Positions 1 to 9,802 of a stretch of DNA of 64,000 bases are shown here, piece after piece. The stretch comes from Sulfurimonas sp. SAG-AH-194-C21 (lineage in GTDB: Bacteria > Campylobacterota > Campylobacteria > Campylobacterales > Sulfurimonadaceae), in the NCBI RefSeq assembly GCF_029215985.1, contig NZ_JAEMVC010000006.1, positions 31,961-95,960 on the forward strand, written 5' to 3'. The notes beneath the pieces are model-generated. The model ran no database searches. It was not told the DNA's origin and saw only the letters and a list, made by a program, of their open reading frames with translations. Each line of letters begins with the position of its first letter. Within the stretch, counting starts at the first letter, position 1. The position numbers were made by a program, and so were the translations under genes.

Positions 1-972
1 ATTTCAAATAAACTTATTTCTGATGCAGTTAAAGCAACTGCCAACACTGTTTTAGCAGATAAGCCTGCAGCACAAGTTGCTGTTAAAGCAGTTGCTGATA
101 GTGTAGCTATTCTTGCCGTTTCAGCTGCAATTCTAACAAAAGAAAATGTTGAAAAAGCAGATATTAAGGACATAGCTATTGTTTCGGATACCGGAATCAT
201 AGTTGCAAATGATACAATGCAAACTGCTATTACTAAAAGTAGTGCAAGTGCACGTGTTGAAACTGAAAAACTAACAGTAGAAGATGTGGCAAAAATTCAA
301 GCGGCACAAGCCGCGCAAGAAGCTGTAGAGGCAAAAATTGCAGCTGAAGCTCTACAAGTTGCTTTAAAAATTGCCGAAAAAATTGCAGCAGACAAAGCAC
401 TTGAAGAGAGTGCAACACAAGCAAATATAGTTGCAGCCCAAGAAGCAGCAGCAGCACAAGCGCAAGCAGAAGCAAAAAAAGCACAAGCAGAAGCTGATGC
501 AGCAGCAGCAAAAGAAAAAGCAGCCAACCTAGAGATACAAATTGCTGCTACTGAAGCCAAAGCGAAACAAGAAGCAGCTATCTTAGAACAAGCAGAAGCT
601 GATGCAGTAAAAGCACAAGCAGAAGCTGAACAAGCAGCAGCTGAGCAAGCAGCTAAAGATGCCGCAGATGCAGCAGATGCAGCAGCTGCCGCACAAGCAG
701 CAGCAGAGGCAGAGGCAGCACATGCCGCAGCCATTAAAGCAGCTAAAGATGCCGCAGATGTCGCAGCAGAACAAGCAGCAGCAGAAGCAGCAGCTAAAGA
801 TGCCGCAGCTAAAGCAGCAGCAGAAGAAGCAGCACTAGAAGCAGAACAAGCAGCAAAAGATGCTAAAATAGCAAAAGAGGCAGAAGAAGCATGTAATAAA
901 GATGGAGGTAAGTACAATCCTGATTCAGGTGAGTGTGTAATACCACCAATTCCAACTGGTGGAAACTCTTAA
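1..972 (+). CDS. alanine-rich coiled-coil protein, 5' end outside the window
   Basis: The reading frame is open from the first base, so the gene starts upstream and the ATG at 217 is internal. At least 323 residues are visible. The first ~70 are a mixed Ala/Val/Lys segment. From there to about residue 295 the protein is almost entirely Ala, Lys, Glu, Gln and Asp in short near-repeats such as AAKDAAD and AEAEQAA, as expected for a long charged helix or coiled coil like the TolA stalk. The last ~25 residues differ and hold two cysteines (CNKDGG...SGEC) before a Pro/Gly-rich end. A surface or periplasmic spacer protein is plausible because an outer-membrane YjbH protein follows, but no family is recognised. 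Repeats make the ORF prone to length variation. Confidence 0.75.
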   Translation: MSNKLISDAVKATANTVLADKPAAQVAVKAVADSVAILAVSAAILTKENVEKADIKDIAIVSDTGIIVANDTMQTAITKSSASARVETEKLTVEDVAKIQAAQAAQEAVEAKIAAEALQVALKIAEKIAADKALEESATQANIVAAQEAAAAQAQAEAKKAQAEADAAAAKEKAANLEIQIAATEAKAKQEAAILEQAEADAVKAQAEAEQAAAEQAAKDAADAADAAAAAQAAAEAEAAHAAAIKAAKDAADVAAEQAAAEAAAKDAAAKAAAEEAALEAEQAAKDAKIAKEAEEACNKDGGKYNPDSGECVIPPIPTGGNS

Positions 973-983
973 TTTATTATTTA

Positions 984-1009
984 ACTAAGTAGAATTTTTT
1001 CTACTTAGT
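984..1009 (+). terminator. hairpin after the alanine-rich gene
   Basis: An 11-bp perfect inverted repeat (ACTAAGTAGAA / TTCTACTTAGT) encloses a TTTT loop 12 bases after the stop codon. It is not followed by a T tract, so it could be a weak terminator, an mRNA-stabilising hairpin or an attenuator before the YjbH gene. Confidence 0.5.
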
Positions 1010-1059
1010 ACTCTCTATTCTTCTCTCGTTCCAAATTCCCCTTTTTTAAAGGTAGCATA

Positions 1060-3177
1060 ATGTTATTTCAAAAGTATTTTTTTATTTTTACCCTCCTTTT
1101 TAGTAGCCTTCAAGCCAATGATATGATTTCGTCTATGACAAATCAAGGATTTACAGGTCTGATAAACACACCTAATGCAGGTACCATGCAAGAGGGTGAT
1201 CTTACTTTTCACTTTGACAATCAATTTGATAATGCACTTAAAGGGTATGATTATAAAAAGCCTGATAAAGGGAATGAAAACTATATCTTTGGTGCAGGGC
1301 TTTTTTCTTTTATAGAGATACAAGGAAGACTCTCCGAAACACCAGGCTATCATAGAGACCTCTCAGCAAACCTAAAAGTAAAACTTCCATATACACATAA
1401 ATATCTACCTAATTTTGCTATAGGTGCTCAAGATATTGGAAGTGCTGCCAATTTTTATGGTAACTACTATGGCGTTATGGATAAAGAGTTCTGGTTTGTA
1501 CGAGCTTCACTTGGGTATGGATACTCTACCGTTGAAAATGAAAAAAGAAAAAGAATGGATGGTCTTTTTGGAGGACTAGAAGTAAAAACATTTGACTGGC
1601 TTTATTTCTTAGTAGAAGATGACTCTGTTGAGCAGTTTGCTGGAGTCCGTATTCATATGCCAAAGAGTTGGACTTCTTACTTTAAACTCAATACTCTTAT
1701 CTCCACTAATATCACACAAGAGTATGCAACGAGTGTAAGTGTAAACCTAAGTTTTCCACTGTATGAAAATATAAAGTCTTATAGTGCTAACTCAGTCAAA
1801 ACTTATACACAAGAAGTAGCTGCATATAGAGTAGAAAATAAAGAGGACATAGGGACGAAGGTAGTTATTCCAAAAGTTGAAATTAAAAAAACCGAAATAC
1901 CAAAAATTTCTCTCCAAGAGATAAAGAAAAGATTTACAGATTTAGGCTTAGAGAATATATCCTTAGCAACAAAAGAAGAGACAATATATGTAGCCTATGA
2001 AAATAATGTTTTTCTTTTTAATGAACTAGATGCTATTGGTGTGATTGTAGGTACGTTAAATGAGAGTAATTACAAGTACTTTATACTTGAACCTAAGCAT
2101 AGCAAAACGACACTATTTGCACTCTCTGGAGACTTAGATAAGGCAAGAGAGTTTTACAACAATCCTAGCTCACTTAGCAAAGCAATCTTCACAGCTTCAC
2201 TACAAAAAACCTTACCAATAAAACTTGAAAATTACACTTTTAATGCAAGAGAAGAAAATGACACACAATTCAAATTACGTGTCGAATTTTCTCCTGTAGT
2301 GCGAACATTTGTTGGAAATGAGTTTGGTATGTTTAACTATAAACTCTGGCTAAGAACAAAACTCCAAGTTAACCTATACAAAAGTATAGACATTACAGCT
2401 GTTGGCGATATACATATAAATGATTCTCAAATTGATGATAATCGCTATGATTGGTTTCTCAAACTCTATGAAAAAGGCTCTAGTATACAAAGTTTGATGC
2501 TCCACTACAATACAAATCTATTAGGTGGTATTAATACATTGAGTCTTGGAACATTTGAAGAATTATTTATAGGTGGTATTGACCAGTATATTTATAACTA
2601 TGAAAATCACACTATTAAATTAAAAGGTGGTTATTTTTCTCAGTTTCAAGATGGTGATCCATATAAAGAGAAATATCTTGGTAAAAAATCAGTACGCTAT
2701 TTCTTTATGGCAAAGTATAGTTATCTATTTGAAGATTATGACACCTTTGCAGAGATTAATGCTGGACAATACTGGAATCAAGATCTTGGTTTTGATCTAA
2801 AGTTAAAGAGATATTTTGGTGATGTTGCAGTTTCCTTGACCTATGAGCAGAGTAAAACTATGCAAGATAACAGTTTACTCTCTGAGAGTACCGATAAGTA
2901 TGTAGGGATAGCTCTAGAGATTCCACTAACACTAAGACATACCCCATCTTTTAAATATGGTCAAATACGAGGAACAAACTCTTTTGAGTATAAACTTAGA
3001 AGTACTATTGCTAGGGAGGATGGAACAAATAACTTAGTCTTAGGTGGAAACTACAATCCTAAAATAGCATTAGATTCCCAAGACTACTTCTATAATAGAA
3101 ATAGGTTACAACTCTCTTACTTAAAAACACATGCTTTTAGATTTATAGAGTCTTATGAGAAGTATACAAAGAAGTAG
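1060..3177 (+). CDS. YjbH-family outer-membrane beta-barrel protein
   Basis: A 705-residue protein with a signal peptide (about residues 1-19, ending SSLQA). It is followed by the start typical of the YjbH family, QGFTGLINTPNAGTMQEG, which resembles the entry to a beta-barrel with alternating aromatic strands. The length agrees with YjbH-type proteins. In enterobacteria YjbH belongs to an exopolysaccharide-linked operon (yjbEFGH). Here no other yjb gene is present, so a role in polysaccharide export is only inferred. Its stop codon lies in the stem of a bidirectional terminator shared with convergent infC. The upstream neighbour is the alanine-rich protein, 87 bases away, perhaps a surface partner. 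Confidence 0.8.
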   Translation: MLFQKYFFIFTLLFSSLQANDMISSMTNQGFTGLINTPNAGTMQEGDLTFHFDNQFDNALKGYDYKKPDKGNENYIFGAGLFSFIEIQGRLSETPGYHRDLSANLKVKLPYTHKYLPNFAIGAQDIGSAANFYGNYYGVMDKEFWFVRASLGYGYSTVENEKRKRMDGLFGGLEVKTFDWLYFLVEDDSVEQFAGVRIHMPKSWTSYFKLNTLISTNITQEYATSVSVNLSFPLYENIKSYSANSVKTYTQEVAAYRVENKEDIGTKVVIPKVEIKKTEIPKISLQEIKKRFTDLGLENISLATKEETIYVAYENNVFLFNELDAIGVIVGTLNESNYKYFILEPKHSKTTLFALSGDLDKAREFYNNPSSLSKAIFTASLQKTLPIKLENYTFNAREENDTQFKLRVEFSPVVRTFVGNEFGMFNYKLWLRTKLQVNLYKSIDITAVGDIHINDSQIDDNRYDWFLKLYEKGSSIQSLMLHYNTNLLGGINTLSLGTFEELFIGGIDQYIYNYENHTIKLKGGYFSQFQDGDPYKEKYLGKKSVRYFFMAKYSYLFEDYDTFAEINAGQYWNQDLGFDLKLKRYFGDVAVSLTYEQSKTMQDNSLLSESTDKYVGIALEIPLTLRHTPSFKYGQIRGTNSFEYKLRSTIAREDGTNNLVLGGNYNPKIALDSQDYFYNRNRLQLSYLKTHAFRFIESYEKYTKK

Positions 3178-3192
3178 CGAGACTACTTCTTT
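3168..3192. terminator. bidirectional terminator between YjbH gene and infC
   Basis: A perfect 10-bp stem (AAAGAAGTAG / CTACTTCTTT) with a 5-base loop CGAGA lies between two convergent genes and includes the TAG stop of the plus-strand gene. It can serve both directions. Confidence 0.7.
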
Positions 3193-3196
3193 AGTT

Positions 3197-3715
3197 CTAC
3201 TTCTGTGGTGTTACGTACATGTTAAAGTAACGCCCTTCAAACTTCGGTGGCTTTTCCATAACACCAAGATCTTCTACCATTGGCCAAACACGAAGAAGAA
3301 CTTCTTTTCCAGCTTCTGGGTGAGCCATCTCACGACCACGTAAAAATACTCTAAACTTAACATGAAAACCTTTTTCTAAAAATTCTCTTGCATGCTTCAC
3401 TTTAAAGTTCATGTCGTTCTCAGCAATTTTAACTGAAAGTTTAATCTCTTTAACAACAATCTTTACTTGATTTTTACGTTGTTCTTTAAGTTTTTTCTCT
3501 TCTTGATATCTGAACTTACCGTAGTCCATAATTTTCGCAACAGGAGGTTTCGCATCTGGAGCGATTAGAACTAAGTCTAAGTCAAGCTCATTCGCTTTTT
3601 CCATTGCATCATCAAAAGAGATAATCCCTAGAGATTCTCCTCCATCTATATTACATCTTAACTCTGTTGCACGAATATCGTCATTCATTATGACACGGTT
3701 TTTCTTTTGGTTCAA
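3197..3715 (-). CDS. infC: translation initiation factor IF-3
   Basis: A 172-residue protein with the IF-3 N domain (about 8-75, including the signature [15 protein letters not shown]) and C domain (about 83-168, with [24 protein letters not shown]). It binds the 30S subunit and checks the start codon and initiator tRNA. The start is a TTG at 3715, supported by a GAGG Shine-Dalgarno 7 bases upstream. An internal ATG nine codons later is less well placed. The stop of thrS overlaps this start as TTGA, so the two genes are translationally coupled. rpmI and rplT, usual companions in many bacteria, do not follow. Confidence 0.97.
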   Translation of the reverse strand: MNQKKNRVIMNDDIRATELRCNIDGGESLGIISFDDAMEKANELDLDLVLIAPDAKPPVAKIMDYGKFRYQEEKKLKEQRKNQVKIVVKEIKLSVKIAENDMNFKVKHAREFLEKGFHVKFRVFLRGREMAHPEAGKEVLLRVWPMVEDLGVMEKPPKFEGRYFNMYVTPQK

Positions 3716-5520
3716 AAATTTACCTCATTTATTTTAGTTTGTATAAGTTTTAGAAATTCTTCTTCACTTATAGTGTATTGTTCTCTAGTTCTTCTATCAC
3801 GGACTGAGATAGTTTTATTTTCTATCTCTTCATCGCCAATAACGACAATCATAGGAACACGAGTTTTTTCAGCCACACGAATACGTTTATTTAACGAATC
3901 GTTTTTAGCATATATTTCACTATCGGCATTAATATCAATAAGTTTATCTGATAGAAGCTTAGCATATTCTTTATGCGTTTCAGCTACTGGAACGATAGCT
4001 ACCTGAGTTGGAGCAATAAACATTGGGAACTCACCAGCATAATGCTCAGTTAAAATTCCGATAAAACGCTCAAATGAACCAAGAATAGCACGGTGAATCA
4101 TAACAGGTTGAATTTTTTCATTATTCTCACCATTATATTCAAGTCCGAAACGCTCAGGAAGATTATTATCTAACTGAATCGTTCCACACTGCCACTCTCT
4201 ACCAATAGCGTCAAGAATTTTGATGTCGATTTTCGGACCATAAAAAGCTCCGCCACCTTCATCTATTGTATAAGGAAGATTATTTTTCTCCATTGCACTT
4301 ATAAGAGCCGCTTCTGATTTTTCCCAAACTAAAGCATCACCAACCGCTTTTTCAGGTTTAGTGCTTATTGTCATGTTGTATTTAAAATCAAAAGTAGTCA
4401 TGATTTTATCTACAAAGTCTACAACTTCGATGATTTGTTCTTCTATCTGATCTACAGTACAAAAAATATGTGCATCATCTTGTGTAAATTCTCTTACACG
4501 AAAAAGCCCATGAAGAGCACCAGTCATCTCATGACGGTGAACAACACCATACTCAAAGTATTTGATTGGTAAGTCACGGTAAGAGTGAAGTTCATCTTCA
4601 TATACTTTTATGTGACCAACACAGTTCATCGGTTTAACACCAAATTCTATGTCGTCAATCTGAGTGAAGTACATGTTCTCACCATAATTTTGGTAATGCC
4701 CAGAAGTTTTCCAAAGATCAGCACGAAGCATTTCAGGACCACGAACTGGCTGATACCCGTGTTTACGGTGAGCTTTAAATAAAAGTCCCTCTAAACGAGC
4801 ACGAAGACGTCCACCCGCTGGAAGCCAGATAGGAAAACCTGCTCCAACTTCTTCACGGAAAGTAAAGAGTTTCATCTCATTACCAATCTTACGGTGGTCG
4901 CGTTTAGCAGCTTCTGCAAGCATAGTCATATGGTTTTTAAGAGACTCTTTATCTGCAAACGCAATCCCGTAAATACGAGTAAGCATCTCATTTTTAGAAT
5001 CACCACCAAGATAAGCACCCGCTATTTTTGTTAGTTTAAAGTAACGAATTAAACCAATAGATGGTAAGTGAGGTCCACGACATAAGTCTTCAAACTCACC
5101 TTGTTTGTATATAGAGATAGTATCATCTTTAATTCTCTCCATAACCGCTAGTTTTAAGTGGTCATCTTTGAATTTTTCTTTCGCTTCATCCATAGAGATT
5201 TCATACTTTTCAATCTTATACTTTTTCTTAGCAAATGAAAGCATCTGCTTTTCTATTTTTTTAAGATCGCCCTCACCTATTTCAGATGCAGTTTTAAAGT
5301 CATAGTAAAAACCCTCTTTAACAGTTGGTCCTACATAAAACTCTGCATCTGGATAGAGTGACTTAATAGCCTGAGCCATTAAGTGTGCAGTTGAGTGACG
5401 AAGTACATCTAAAGACTCAGGAGAGTTATCTAAAACTATCTCTTCACCCTCAATTCCACGTTGTTCTGCTGTAACAAGATCTACTATTTCATCATTATAT
5501 TTTATTGCAATTGCGCTCAA
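3712..5520 (-). CDS. thrS: threonine--tRNA ligase
   Basis: A 602-residue class II aminoacyl-tRNA synthetase charging tRNA-Thr in the cytosol. Visible are the editing-domain histidine region ([20 protein letters not shown], about 40-60), the catalytic core with [22 protein letters not shown] split around residue 275 and the MNCVGH segment, and a C-terminal anticodon-binding domain. Only about 35 residues precede the editing domain, so the usual N-terminal TGS domain is shortened or missing, as in other Campylobacterota. The start is TTG at 5520 behind AGGAAA. It forms an operon with infC, overlapping by four bases. Confidence 0.97.
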   Translation of the reverse strand: MSAIAIKYNDEIVDLVTAEQRGIEGEEIVLDNSPESLDVLRHSTAHLMAQAIKSLYPDAEFYVGPTVKEGFYYDFKTASEIGEGDLKKIEKQMLSFAKKKYKIEKYEISMDEAKEKFKDDHLKLAVMERIKDDTISIYKQGEFEDLCRGPHLPSIGLIRYFKLTKIAGAYLGGDSKNEMLTRIYGIAFADKESLKNHMTMLAEAAKRDHRKIGNEMKLFTFREEVGAGFPIWLPAGGRLRARLEGLLFKAHRKHGYQPVRGPEMLRADLWKTSGHYQNYGENMYFTQIDDIEFGVKPMNCVGHIKVYEDELHSYRDLPIKYFEYGVVHRHEMTGALHGLFRVREFTQDDAHIFCTVDQIEEQIIEVVDFVDKIMTTFDFKYNMTISTKPEKAVGDALVWEKSEAALISAMEKNNLPYTIDEGGGAFYGPKIDIKILDAIGREWQCGTIQLDNNLPERFGLEYNGENNEKIQPVMIHRAILGSFERFIGILTEHYAGEFPMFIAPTQVAIVPVAETHKEYAKLLSDKLIDINADSEIYAKNDSLNKRIRVAEKTRVPMIVVIGDEEIENKTISVRDRRTREQYTISEEEFLKLIQTKINEVNF

Positions 5521-5549
5521 TCTTTATTTCCTTTGTACGAATTATTTTC

Positions 5550-5798
5550 TTAACTTGCTAATTTTTCTAAAGCAGAAAATTCTGAAATTTCTACCATTGC
5601 TTGTTTATTTTTAGCTTCTAAAACAATACGTTCTAAAAGTTCTGCATTATCATCATCTATCCACTCTGCCGAGCACTGTTCACAGACAGTTGCCGGAACA
5701 TGACGAACTACAACAACTCCAAAACCTAAATCGGCTGTAAAAGTTGTAGTGGATTTGACTTTATAACCATTACATAAAGGGCATCTACTCTGCATCAT
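5550..5798 (-). CDS. YgiT-type zinc-finger protein (MqsA-N-like antitoxin)
   Basis: An 82-residue protein with two CxxC pairs, C6/C9 and C39/C42, in the layout of the YgiT/MqsA N-terminal zinc-binding domain. The helical tail (about 50-82) would be the place for a DNA-binding or toxin-contact segment, but the full MqsA HTH domain is absent. It overlaps the upstream DUF4258 gene by 14 bases, the usual order of toxin-like then antitoxin-like genes in this family. The pair lies between thrS and ilvD on the same strand. Function as an antitoxin is inferred from family and neighbour. Confidence 0.8.
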   Translation of the reverse strand: MMQSRCPLCNGYKVKSTTTFTADLGFGVVVVRHVPATVCEQCSAEWIDDDNAELLERIVLEAKNKQAMVEISEFSALEKLAS

Positions 5799-6081
5799 TT
5801 TTCCTTGTGATTAAATCTTCTTCGAAGTGTTTTAAATCTGGTTCATATGCAGTGATAATGTAGAGTTCTTTAGACTTTTCATCAAAAGAAGCCACAACAT
5901 GTAAAGGTTTTTGACCTTCTATGTAAGCAAGTAAAAAACTTGCAAAAGGTTTATCATCTTCATATTTTTCAATTATTATACCATTTTCAATTGCAAGCTT
6001 TACATCTACACGAAAAATACCTCTCTCGAGCATTCTTCCTAGTGCATGTTTTTGCCAATAAATATGTGTATAATTTTTCAC
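5785..6081 (-). CDS. DUF4258 protein, likely toxin partner
   Basis: A 98-residue protein of the DUF4258 family, a small RelE/BrnT-like fold. The family pattern is visible as HALGRMLERGI near the N-terminus, IIEKYEDDKPFASFLLAY in the middle and HVVASFD...LYIITAYEPD at the end. DUF4258 proteins are commonly encoded next to YgiT-type zinc-finger proteins, and that is the case here with a 14-base overlap. An RNase-type toxin activity is plausible but not shown by any catalytic motif. It ends the gap after ilvD by nine bases, so it may be co-transcribed with ilvD. Confidence 0.78.
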   Translation of the reverse strand: MKNYTHIYWQKHALGRMLERGIFRVDVKLAIENGIIIEKYEDDKPFASFLLAYIEGQKPLHVVASFDEKSKELYIITAYEPDLKHFEEDLITRKNDAE

Positions 6082-6090
6082 TATCTAATA

Positions 6091-7776
6091 TTATAATTCA
6101 GTTTTTAAAATTGCACCACTTGATGCGTTTGACACTAAAAGTCTATATCGTTTTAGCCACTTAGATGTAACATCATTGAGATGTGGTTTCCAATTAGCAC
6201 GACGTTTTTCAATAATAGCGTCACTTACATTTAACTCTAATAGGTGAGCATCAGTGTCAAGTTCTATCTCATCACCATCTTCGATAAACGCGATAAGTCC
6301 ACCTTCAGCTGCTTCAGGAGAGATATGACCTATAGAAGCACCACGAGTAGCACCTGAGAATCTACCATCTGTTATAAGTGCAACAGACTCGCCTAAACCC
6401 ATACCCATAATAAGTGAAGTAGGAGCAAGCATCTCTTGCATACCAGGACCACCTTTTGGACCCTCATAACGGATAACTACAACATCACCAGCTTTAACTT
6501 TGTGACTCATGATGCCGTCTATCGCTTCTTGTTGAGAGTTAAAGCATATTGCAGAACCTTTAAACTGTCTCATACCAGCAGCAATACCTGCAGTTTTAAC
6601 AACAGCACCCTCTAGCGCAAGGTTTCCAAAAAGGATAGATAATCCACCTACTTGAGAGTAAGCATTTTCATTAGTACGGATAACATCACTACCAACAATC
6701 TCACAGCCTTCTATTCGCTGGGCTAAAGTCTCACCAGTAATCATTAAAGCATCAAGGTTTAAAAGGCCATGGCGTTTAGAAACTTCTGCCATAACTGCAT
6801 TTACACCACCAGCTTTATTTACATCATCCATGTGAACATCATATCTTGATGGAGAGATTTTAGAGATATGTGCTACTTTATCTGCAATTTTATTAATATT
6901 TTCTATCTTATATTCTATGTCTGACTCTCTAGCAATCGCTAAAAGGTGAAGTACTGTGTTCGAGCTTCCACCCATCGCCATATCTACAACAAAGGCATTA
7001 TGAATTGCTTTTTCATTTAAAACATTTTTCATATTGTACTTAGGGTCTTCCATTTTTGCTAACTCAACAACTCTGCGAGCCGCTTTTTTAACAAGCTCAA
7101 TACGTTCAGGAGTCATCGCAAGTATAGTTCCATTTCCAGGAAGTGCTATACCCATCGCTTCACAAAGTGTGTTCATAGAGTTTGCTGTAAACATACCAGA
7201 ACAAGAACCACCTGATGGACATGCTTCACACTCTATCTCGTATAACTCTTCATCTGTCATCTTACCATCAGCATGTTTTCCAACAGCCTCAAACGCAGTA
7301 GCAAGGTCAATAGGTGTACCATCTTTCTTATGCCCAGCAGCCATAGGACCACCTGAAACAAAAATAGTTGGAACATTAACACGAAGAGCACCCATAATCA
7401 TACCTGGAACAATTTTGTCACAGTTAGGTATACATATCATCGCATCAAGTTTATGAGCATTCATAACAGTCTCTATAGAGTCCGCAATAATCTCACGAGA
7501 TGGAAGCGAGTAAAGCATACCATCGTGACCCATAGCGATTCCATCATCAACACCAATCGTGTTAAAAACAAATGGTACACCACCAGCTTCACGGATTGCC
7601 TCTTTTACAATCTCTCCATATTCATGAAGAAAAAAGTGTCCTGGGATAATGTCTATGTAAGAGTTCGCAACACCAATGAATGGCTTGTCAAAATCTTCAT
7701 CTTTTAAACCTGTCGCACGTAACAATGAACGGTGAGGAGCCTTATCAAAGCCCTTCTTAATTGTATCACTTCTCAT
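6091..7776 (-). CDS. ilvD: dihydroxy-acid dehydratase
   Basis: A 561-residue Fe-S dehydratase that converts dihydroxy-acids to 2-keto acids in valine, leucine and isoleucine synthesis. The cluster motifs PNCDK (C119) and [17 protein letters not shown] (C186, C192) are present, as is the C-terminal RFSGATRG. The site that carries a further cysteine in the [2Fe-2S] plant-type enzymes reads [10 protein letters not shown] here, as in the E. coli-like enzymes. This suggests an oxygen-sensitive [4Fe-4S] type, but that is an inference. An extended -10 promoter lies about 45 bases upstream. Confidence 0.97.
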   Translation of the reverse strand: MRSDTIKKGFDKAPHRSLLRATGLKDEDFDKPFIGVANSYIDIIPGHFFLHEYGEIVKEAIREAGGVPFVFNTIGVDDGIAMGHDGMLYSLPSREIIADSIETVMNAHKLDAMICIPNCDKIVPGMIMGALRVNVPTIFVSGGPMAAGHKKDGTPIDLATAFEAVGKHADGKMTDEELYEIECEACPSGGSCSGMFTANSMNTLCEAMGIALPGNGTILAMTPERIELVKKAARRVVELAKMEDPKYNMKNVLNEKAIHNAFVVDMAMGGSSNTVLHLLAIARESDIEYKIENINKIADKVAHISKISPSRYDVHMDDVNKAGGVNAVMAEVSKRHGLLNLDALMITGETLAQRIEGCEIVGSDVIRTNENAYSQVGGLSILFGNLALEGAVVKTAGIAAGMRQFKGSAICFNSQQEAIDGIMSHKVKAGDVVVIRYEGPKGGPGMQEMLAPTSLIMGMGLGESVALITDGRFSGATRGASIGHISPEAAEGGLIAFIEDGDEIELDTDAHLLELNVSDAIIEKRRANWKPHLNDVTSKWLKRYRLLVSNASSGAILKTEL

Positions 7777-7819
7777 AAAAAGCCTTTTAAATAAAATATA
7801 TATATTAACTATTAATGTG

Positions 7820-7828
7820 ATTATAGCA
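7820..7828 (-). promoter_or_regulatory. extended -10 promoter element for ilvD
   Basis: On the minus strand TGCTATAAT (extended -10) stands 44 bases upstream of the ilvD ATG. No convincing -35 is seen at the usual distance, which is normal for extended -10 promoters. Confidence 0.45.
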
Positions 7829-7856
7829 TTTTTTTTACAATTTGTCCTAAAAACTC

Positions 7857-7885
7857 TTTACAAATGAAAAACAATCGGCTATAAT
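7857..7885 (+). promoter_or_regulatory. sigma-70 promoter of the tRNA operon
   Basis: TTTACA (7857-7862) and TATAAT (7880-7885) are separated by exactly 17 bases, 42 bases ahead of tRNA-Gly. It is a near-consensus promoter as expected for stable RNA. Confidence 0.8.
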
Positions 7886-7926
7886 TCCGGCTCACTTACA
7901 GACTTAAGTCGTGTAAGAGTATGGAT

Positions 7927-8001
7927 GCGGGAGTAGCTCAGCGGTAGAGCATAACCTTGCCAAGGTTGGGGTCGCGAGTTCGAACCTCGTCTCCCGCTCC
8001 A
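7927..8001 (+). tRNA. tRNA-Gly(GCC)
   Basis: The acceptor arms GCGGGAG / CTCCCGC pair fully, the anticodon loop reads CTTGCCAAG, the T arm contains GTTCGAACC and an encoded CCA closes the 3' end. First gene of a four-tRNA operon. Confidence 0.96.
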
Positions 8002-8040
8002 TTTTATTTTTAAATACTAAACTGTGATTTCATAGCAGAT

Positions 8041-8127
8041 GCCCGGATGGCGAAATTGGTAGACGCAGGGGACTTAAAATCCCCCGGTAGCAATACTGTG
8101 CCGGTTCAAGTCCGGCTCCGGGCACCA
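8041..8127 (+). tRNA. tRNA-Leu(UAA)
   Basis: An 87-base class II tRNA with a long variable arm. Acceptor GCCCGGA pairs with TCCGGGC, the anticodon loop CTTAAAA gives UAA, and CCA is encoded. Confidence 0.96.
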
Positions 8128-8145
8128 TTGATATGAAAGATAACT

Positions 8146-8219
8146 GGTGCCATCGCCAAGTGGTAAGGCCGTAGCCTGCAAAGCTACTATCCCCAGTTCA
8201 AATCTGGGTGGCACCTCCA
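8146..8219 (+). tRNA. tRNA-Cys(GCA)
   Basis: Acceptor GGTGCCA pairs with TGGCACC, the anticodon loop is CTGCAAA (GCA), the T arm has GTTCAAATC, and CCA is encoded. Confidence 0.96.
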
Positions 8220-8249
8220 GTTTAATTATTTATACTACAACAAACACGT

Positions 8250-8338
8250 GGATCTTTGGCAGAGTTGGTCGAATGCACCGGTCTTGAAAACCGGCGAGGG
8301 TTACACCTCCCAGAGTTCGAATCTCTGAGGGTCCACCA
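8250..8338 (+). tRNA. tRNA-Ser(UGA), integration target
   Basis: An 89-base class II tRNA with the anticodon loop CTTGAAA (UGA), a long variable arm and encoded CCA. Acceptor GGATCTT pairs with AGGGTCC using two G-U pairs. Its 3' end (T arm plus acceptor) is copied at 17214-17240 and 19786-19813, so it is the attachment target of the two elements downstream. The gene itself is left intact. Confidence 0.95.
8312..8338 (+). repeat. attL of element 1 (tRNA-Ser 3' end)
   Basis: These 27 bases, from the T arm to CCA, are identical to 17214-17240. The last 24 plus four bases beyond CCA match 19786-19813. Site-specific integration at tRNA 3' ends by tyrosine recombinases leaves exactly this pattern. 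Confidence 0.9.
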
Positions 8339-8410
8339 CTTCTAAACATACAATAAACCCCCTAAAATAAGCACTTCAATAGCTACTTTAAGTTTTCATC
8401 TAAATACTCT

Positions 8411-8460
8411 TTGCTACCCTATTGCTACCCATTAATGAAAAAATCATTACTTTACTACCC
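8411..8460 (+). repeat. candidate integrase arm-type sites, left end
   Basis: TTGCTACCC occurs at 8411 and 8422 (11-bp period), with a weaker copy TTACTACCC ending at 8460. A 22-base block containing both copies recurs exactly and in the same orientation at 17067-17088, near the other end. Otherwise 8339-8539 holds no gene. Confidence 0.55.
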
Positions 8461-8539
8461 TATAACCTCAACATTTTATAAAAACTATAATATAATTTTA
8501 CTATTCCTATATAAATAATTTAAAAGAAATTAAAAGAAA

Positions 8540-9790
8540 TTAAAATGTATTGTTTCTTGTATTGTTAGCAAGTTTAATATGTTCATCTATTGTCTCTAAA
8601 AACATTACTTTACCAAAATCATCATCTTCATCAAACTTCTTATTTTTGTACTCATTAATAGAATTTTCAAAATCACTATCATAAATAAGTTTATAATCTG
8701 TACTCTTATCAGTAGGACCAAAGCACTTTACAAAAGTCTTATAATCATTTTGACTAATAAACTCGCTCTTATCTATATAGCCATTATTAATAAAAGAGAA
8801 TTTAAAATCATTTAAGTTGATATTTTTTAGCATAATATTTATAATACTCCCATAAAAACCATTTACTCCTGTTTTTGTAGGATAGTAGCCATATAAAACT
8901 TGTTGTTTAACACATAGGTTATAGTATTCATTTAATATTTCTTCTAATGGCTCTTTATTCTTTTTAGTATTTCTAATCATATCTCTAAGTTCTGTTCTTC
9001 TATTTTTAAAGCTTGCCGGATTATAATTAAATTCCATTTCTATTTCTATTTTATTTCCATCAATATCTTCACCTTTTGGTAAATAAAAATCTCTTGTTGC
9101 TAATATAATTTCTTGTAATAACTCTATTGGAGAAACTTTTTTTAAAACTGTTACAGTAGTTATTCTTTGTACTGACTCAAATAAATCATCTAAGCTTATA
9201 TTTGAGTATTTAACACATAATTTAATTTTATTAATAAACTTTTCTTGAGCCATTTCTATAACTTCATAGTCATTTTTAACATAGTCAATAAGATGTCCTC
9301 TTGGATTAAACTTATGTGGATAAAAATTCATTAAATAATAAAGTCCCATTGAATAGTGAGAAATAGCTTGTTTATATTTTTTTTCTTTTTGTACTAATAA
9401 ACCTCTTTGATACTCAACATTTATACATAACTTAGTGTCTTTTTTTTCAATACCCTCTATTGCTAAATCTTGAAGAATACTCCACTTTACATCATTAGGG
9501 AGTGCCTTGCCTAATCTTGTTTCAAAGTCCTTTATGGACTCTTTTTCTCTTACATCATAATCATCTACGAGAGTTCTAAGGGTATTGTCATTTTCAACTA
9601 TCTTGTAAGGAATAAAGTGAGTTTGTGTAGTTTTATTTGTGGAGCTATTATTATGTCTTGTTAACGGTATATTATCTCTCATTAAAGGCTTATCGCTTAA
9701 TGGAACTTTTTCAACTTCATCTTTTTTATTTTTTTTCAAAATGTAGATAGTTGTAAATACAATCACTATTAAAATAAGGTAAAGAGTCAT
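8540..9790 (-). CDS. unknown membrane-anchored protein
   Basis: A 416-residue protein of unknown family. It starts with a single hydrophobic helix (about 2-18, LYLILIVIVFTTIYIL) followed by basic residues, so an N-terminal membrane anchor with a cytoplasmic body is likely. Residues 110-160 contain a helix-turn-helix-helix stretch resembling one tetratricopeptide-like repeat (QRGLLVQKEKKYKQAISHYS). The rest is charged and mostly helical, with an Asp/Glu patch near 388-393. It is the last gene of the four-gene cargo operon, 12 bases after the nuclease gene. No catalytic motif is visible. Confidence 0.8.
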   Translation of the reverse strand: MTLYLILIVIVFTTIYILKKNKKDEVEKVPLSDKPLMRDNIPLTRHNNSSTNKTTQTHFIPYKIVENDNTLRTLVDDYDVREKESIKDFETRLGKALPNDVKWSILQDLAIEGIEKKDTKLCINVEYQRGLLVQKEKKYKQAISHYSMGLYYLMNFYPHKFNPRGHLIDYVKNDYEVIEMAQEKFINKIKLCVKYSNISLDDLFESVQRITTVTVLKKVSPIELLQEIILATRDFYLPKGEDIDGNKIEIEMEFNYNPASFKNRRTELRDMIRNTKKNKEPLEEILNEYYNLCVKQQVLYGYYPTKTGVNGFYGSIINIMLKNINLNDFKFSFINNGYIDKSEFISQNDYKTFVKCFGPTDKSTDYKLIYDSDFENSINEYKNKKFDEDDDFGKVMFLETIDEHIKLANNTRNNTF

Positions 9791-9802
9791 TTGTAATATC
9801 CT

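Noticed and set aside
297..917. Long antisense frames (233-511 and 297-917, minus strand) opposite the alanine-rich gene
   Set aside because: They are mirror images of GCA/GCT-rich repeats, giving Ser/Ala/Cys or Leu strings without RBS or family; typical shadows.
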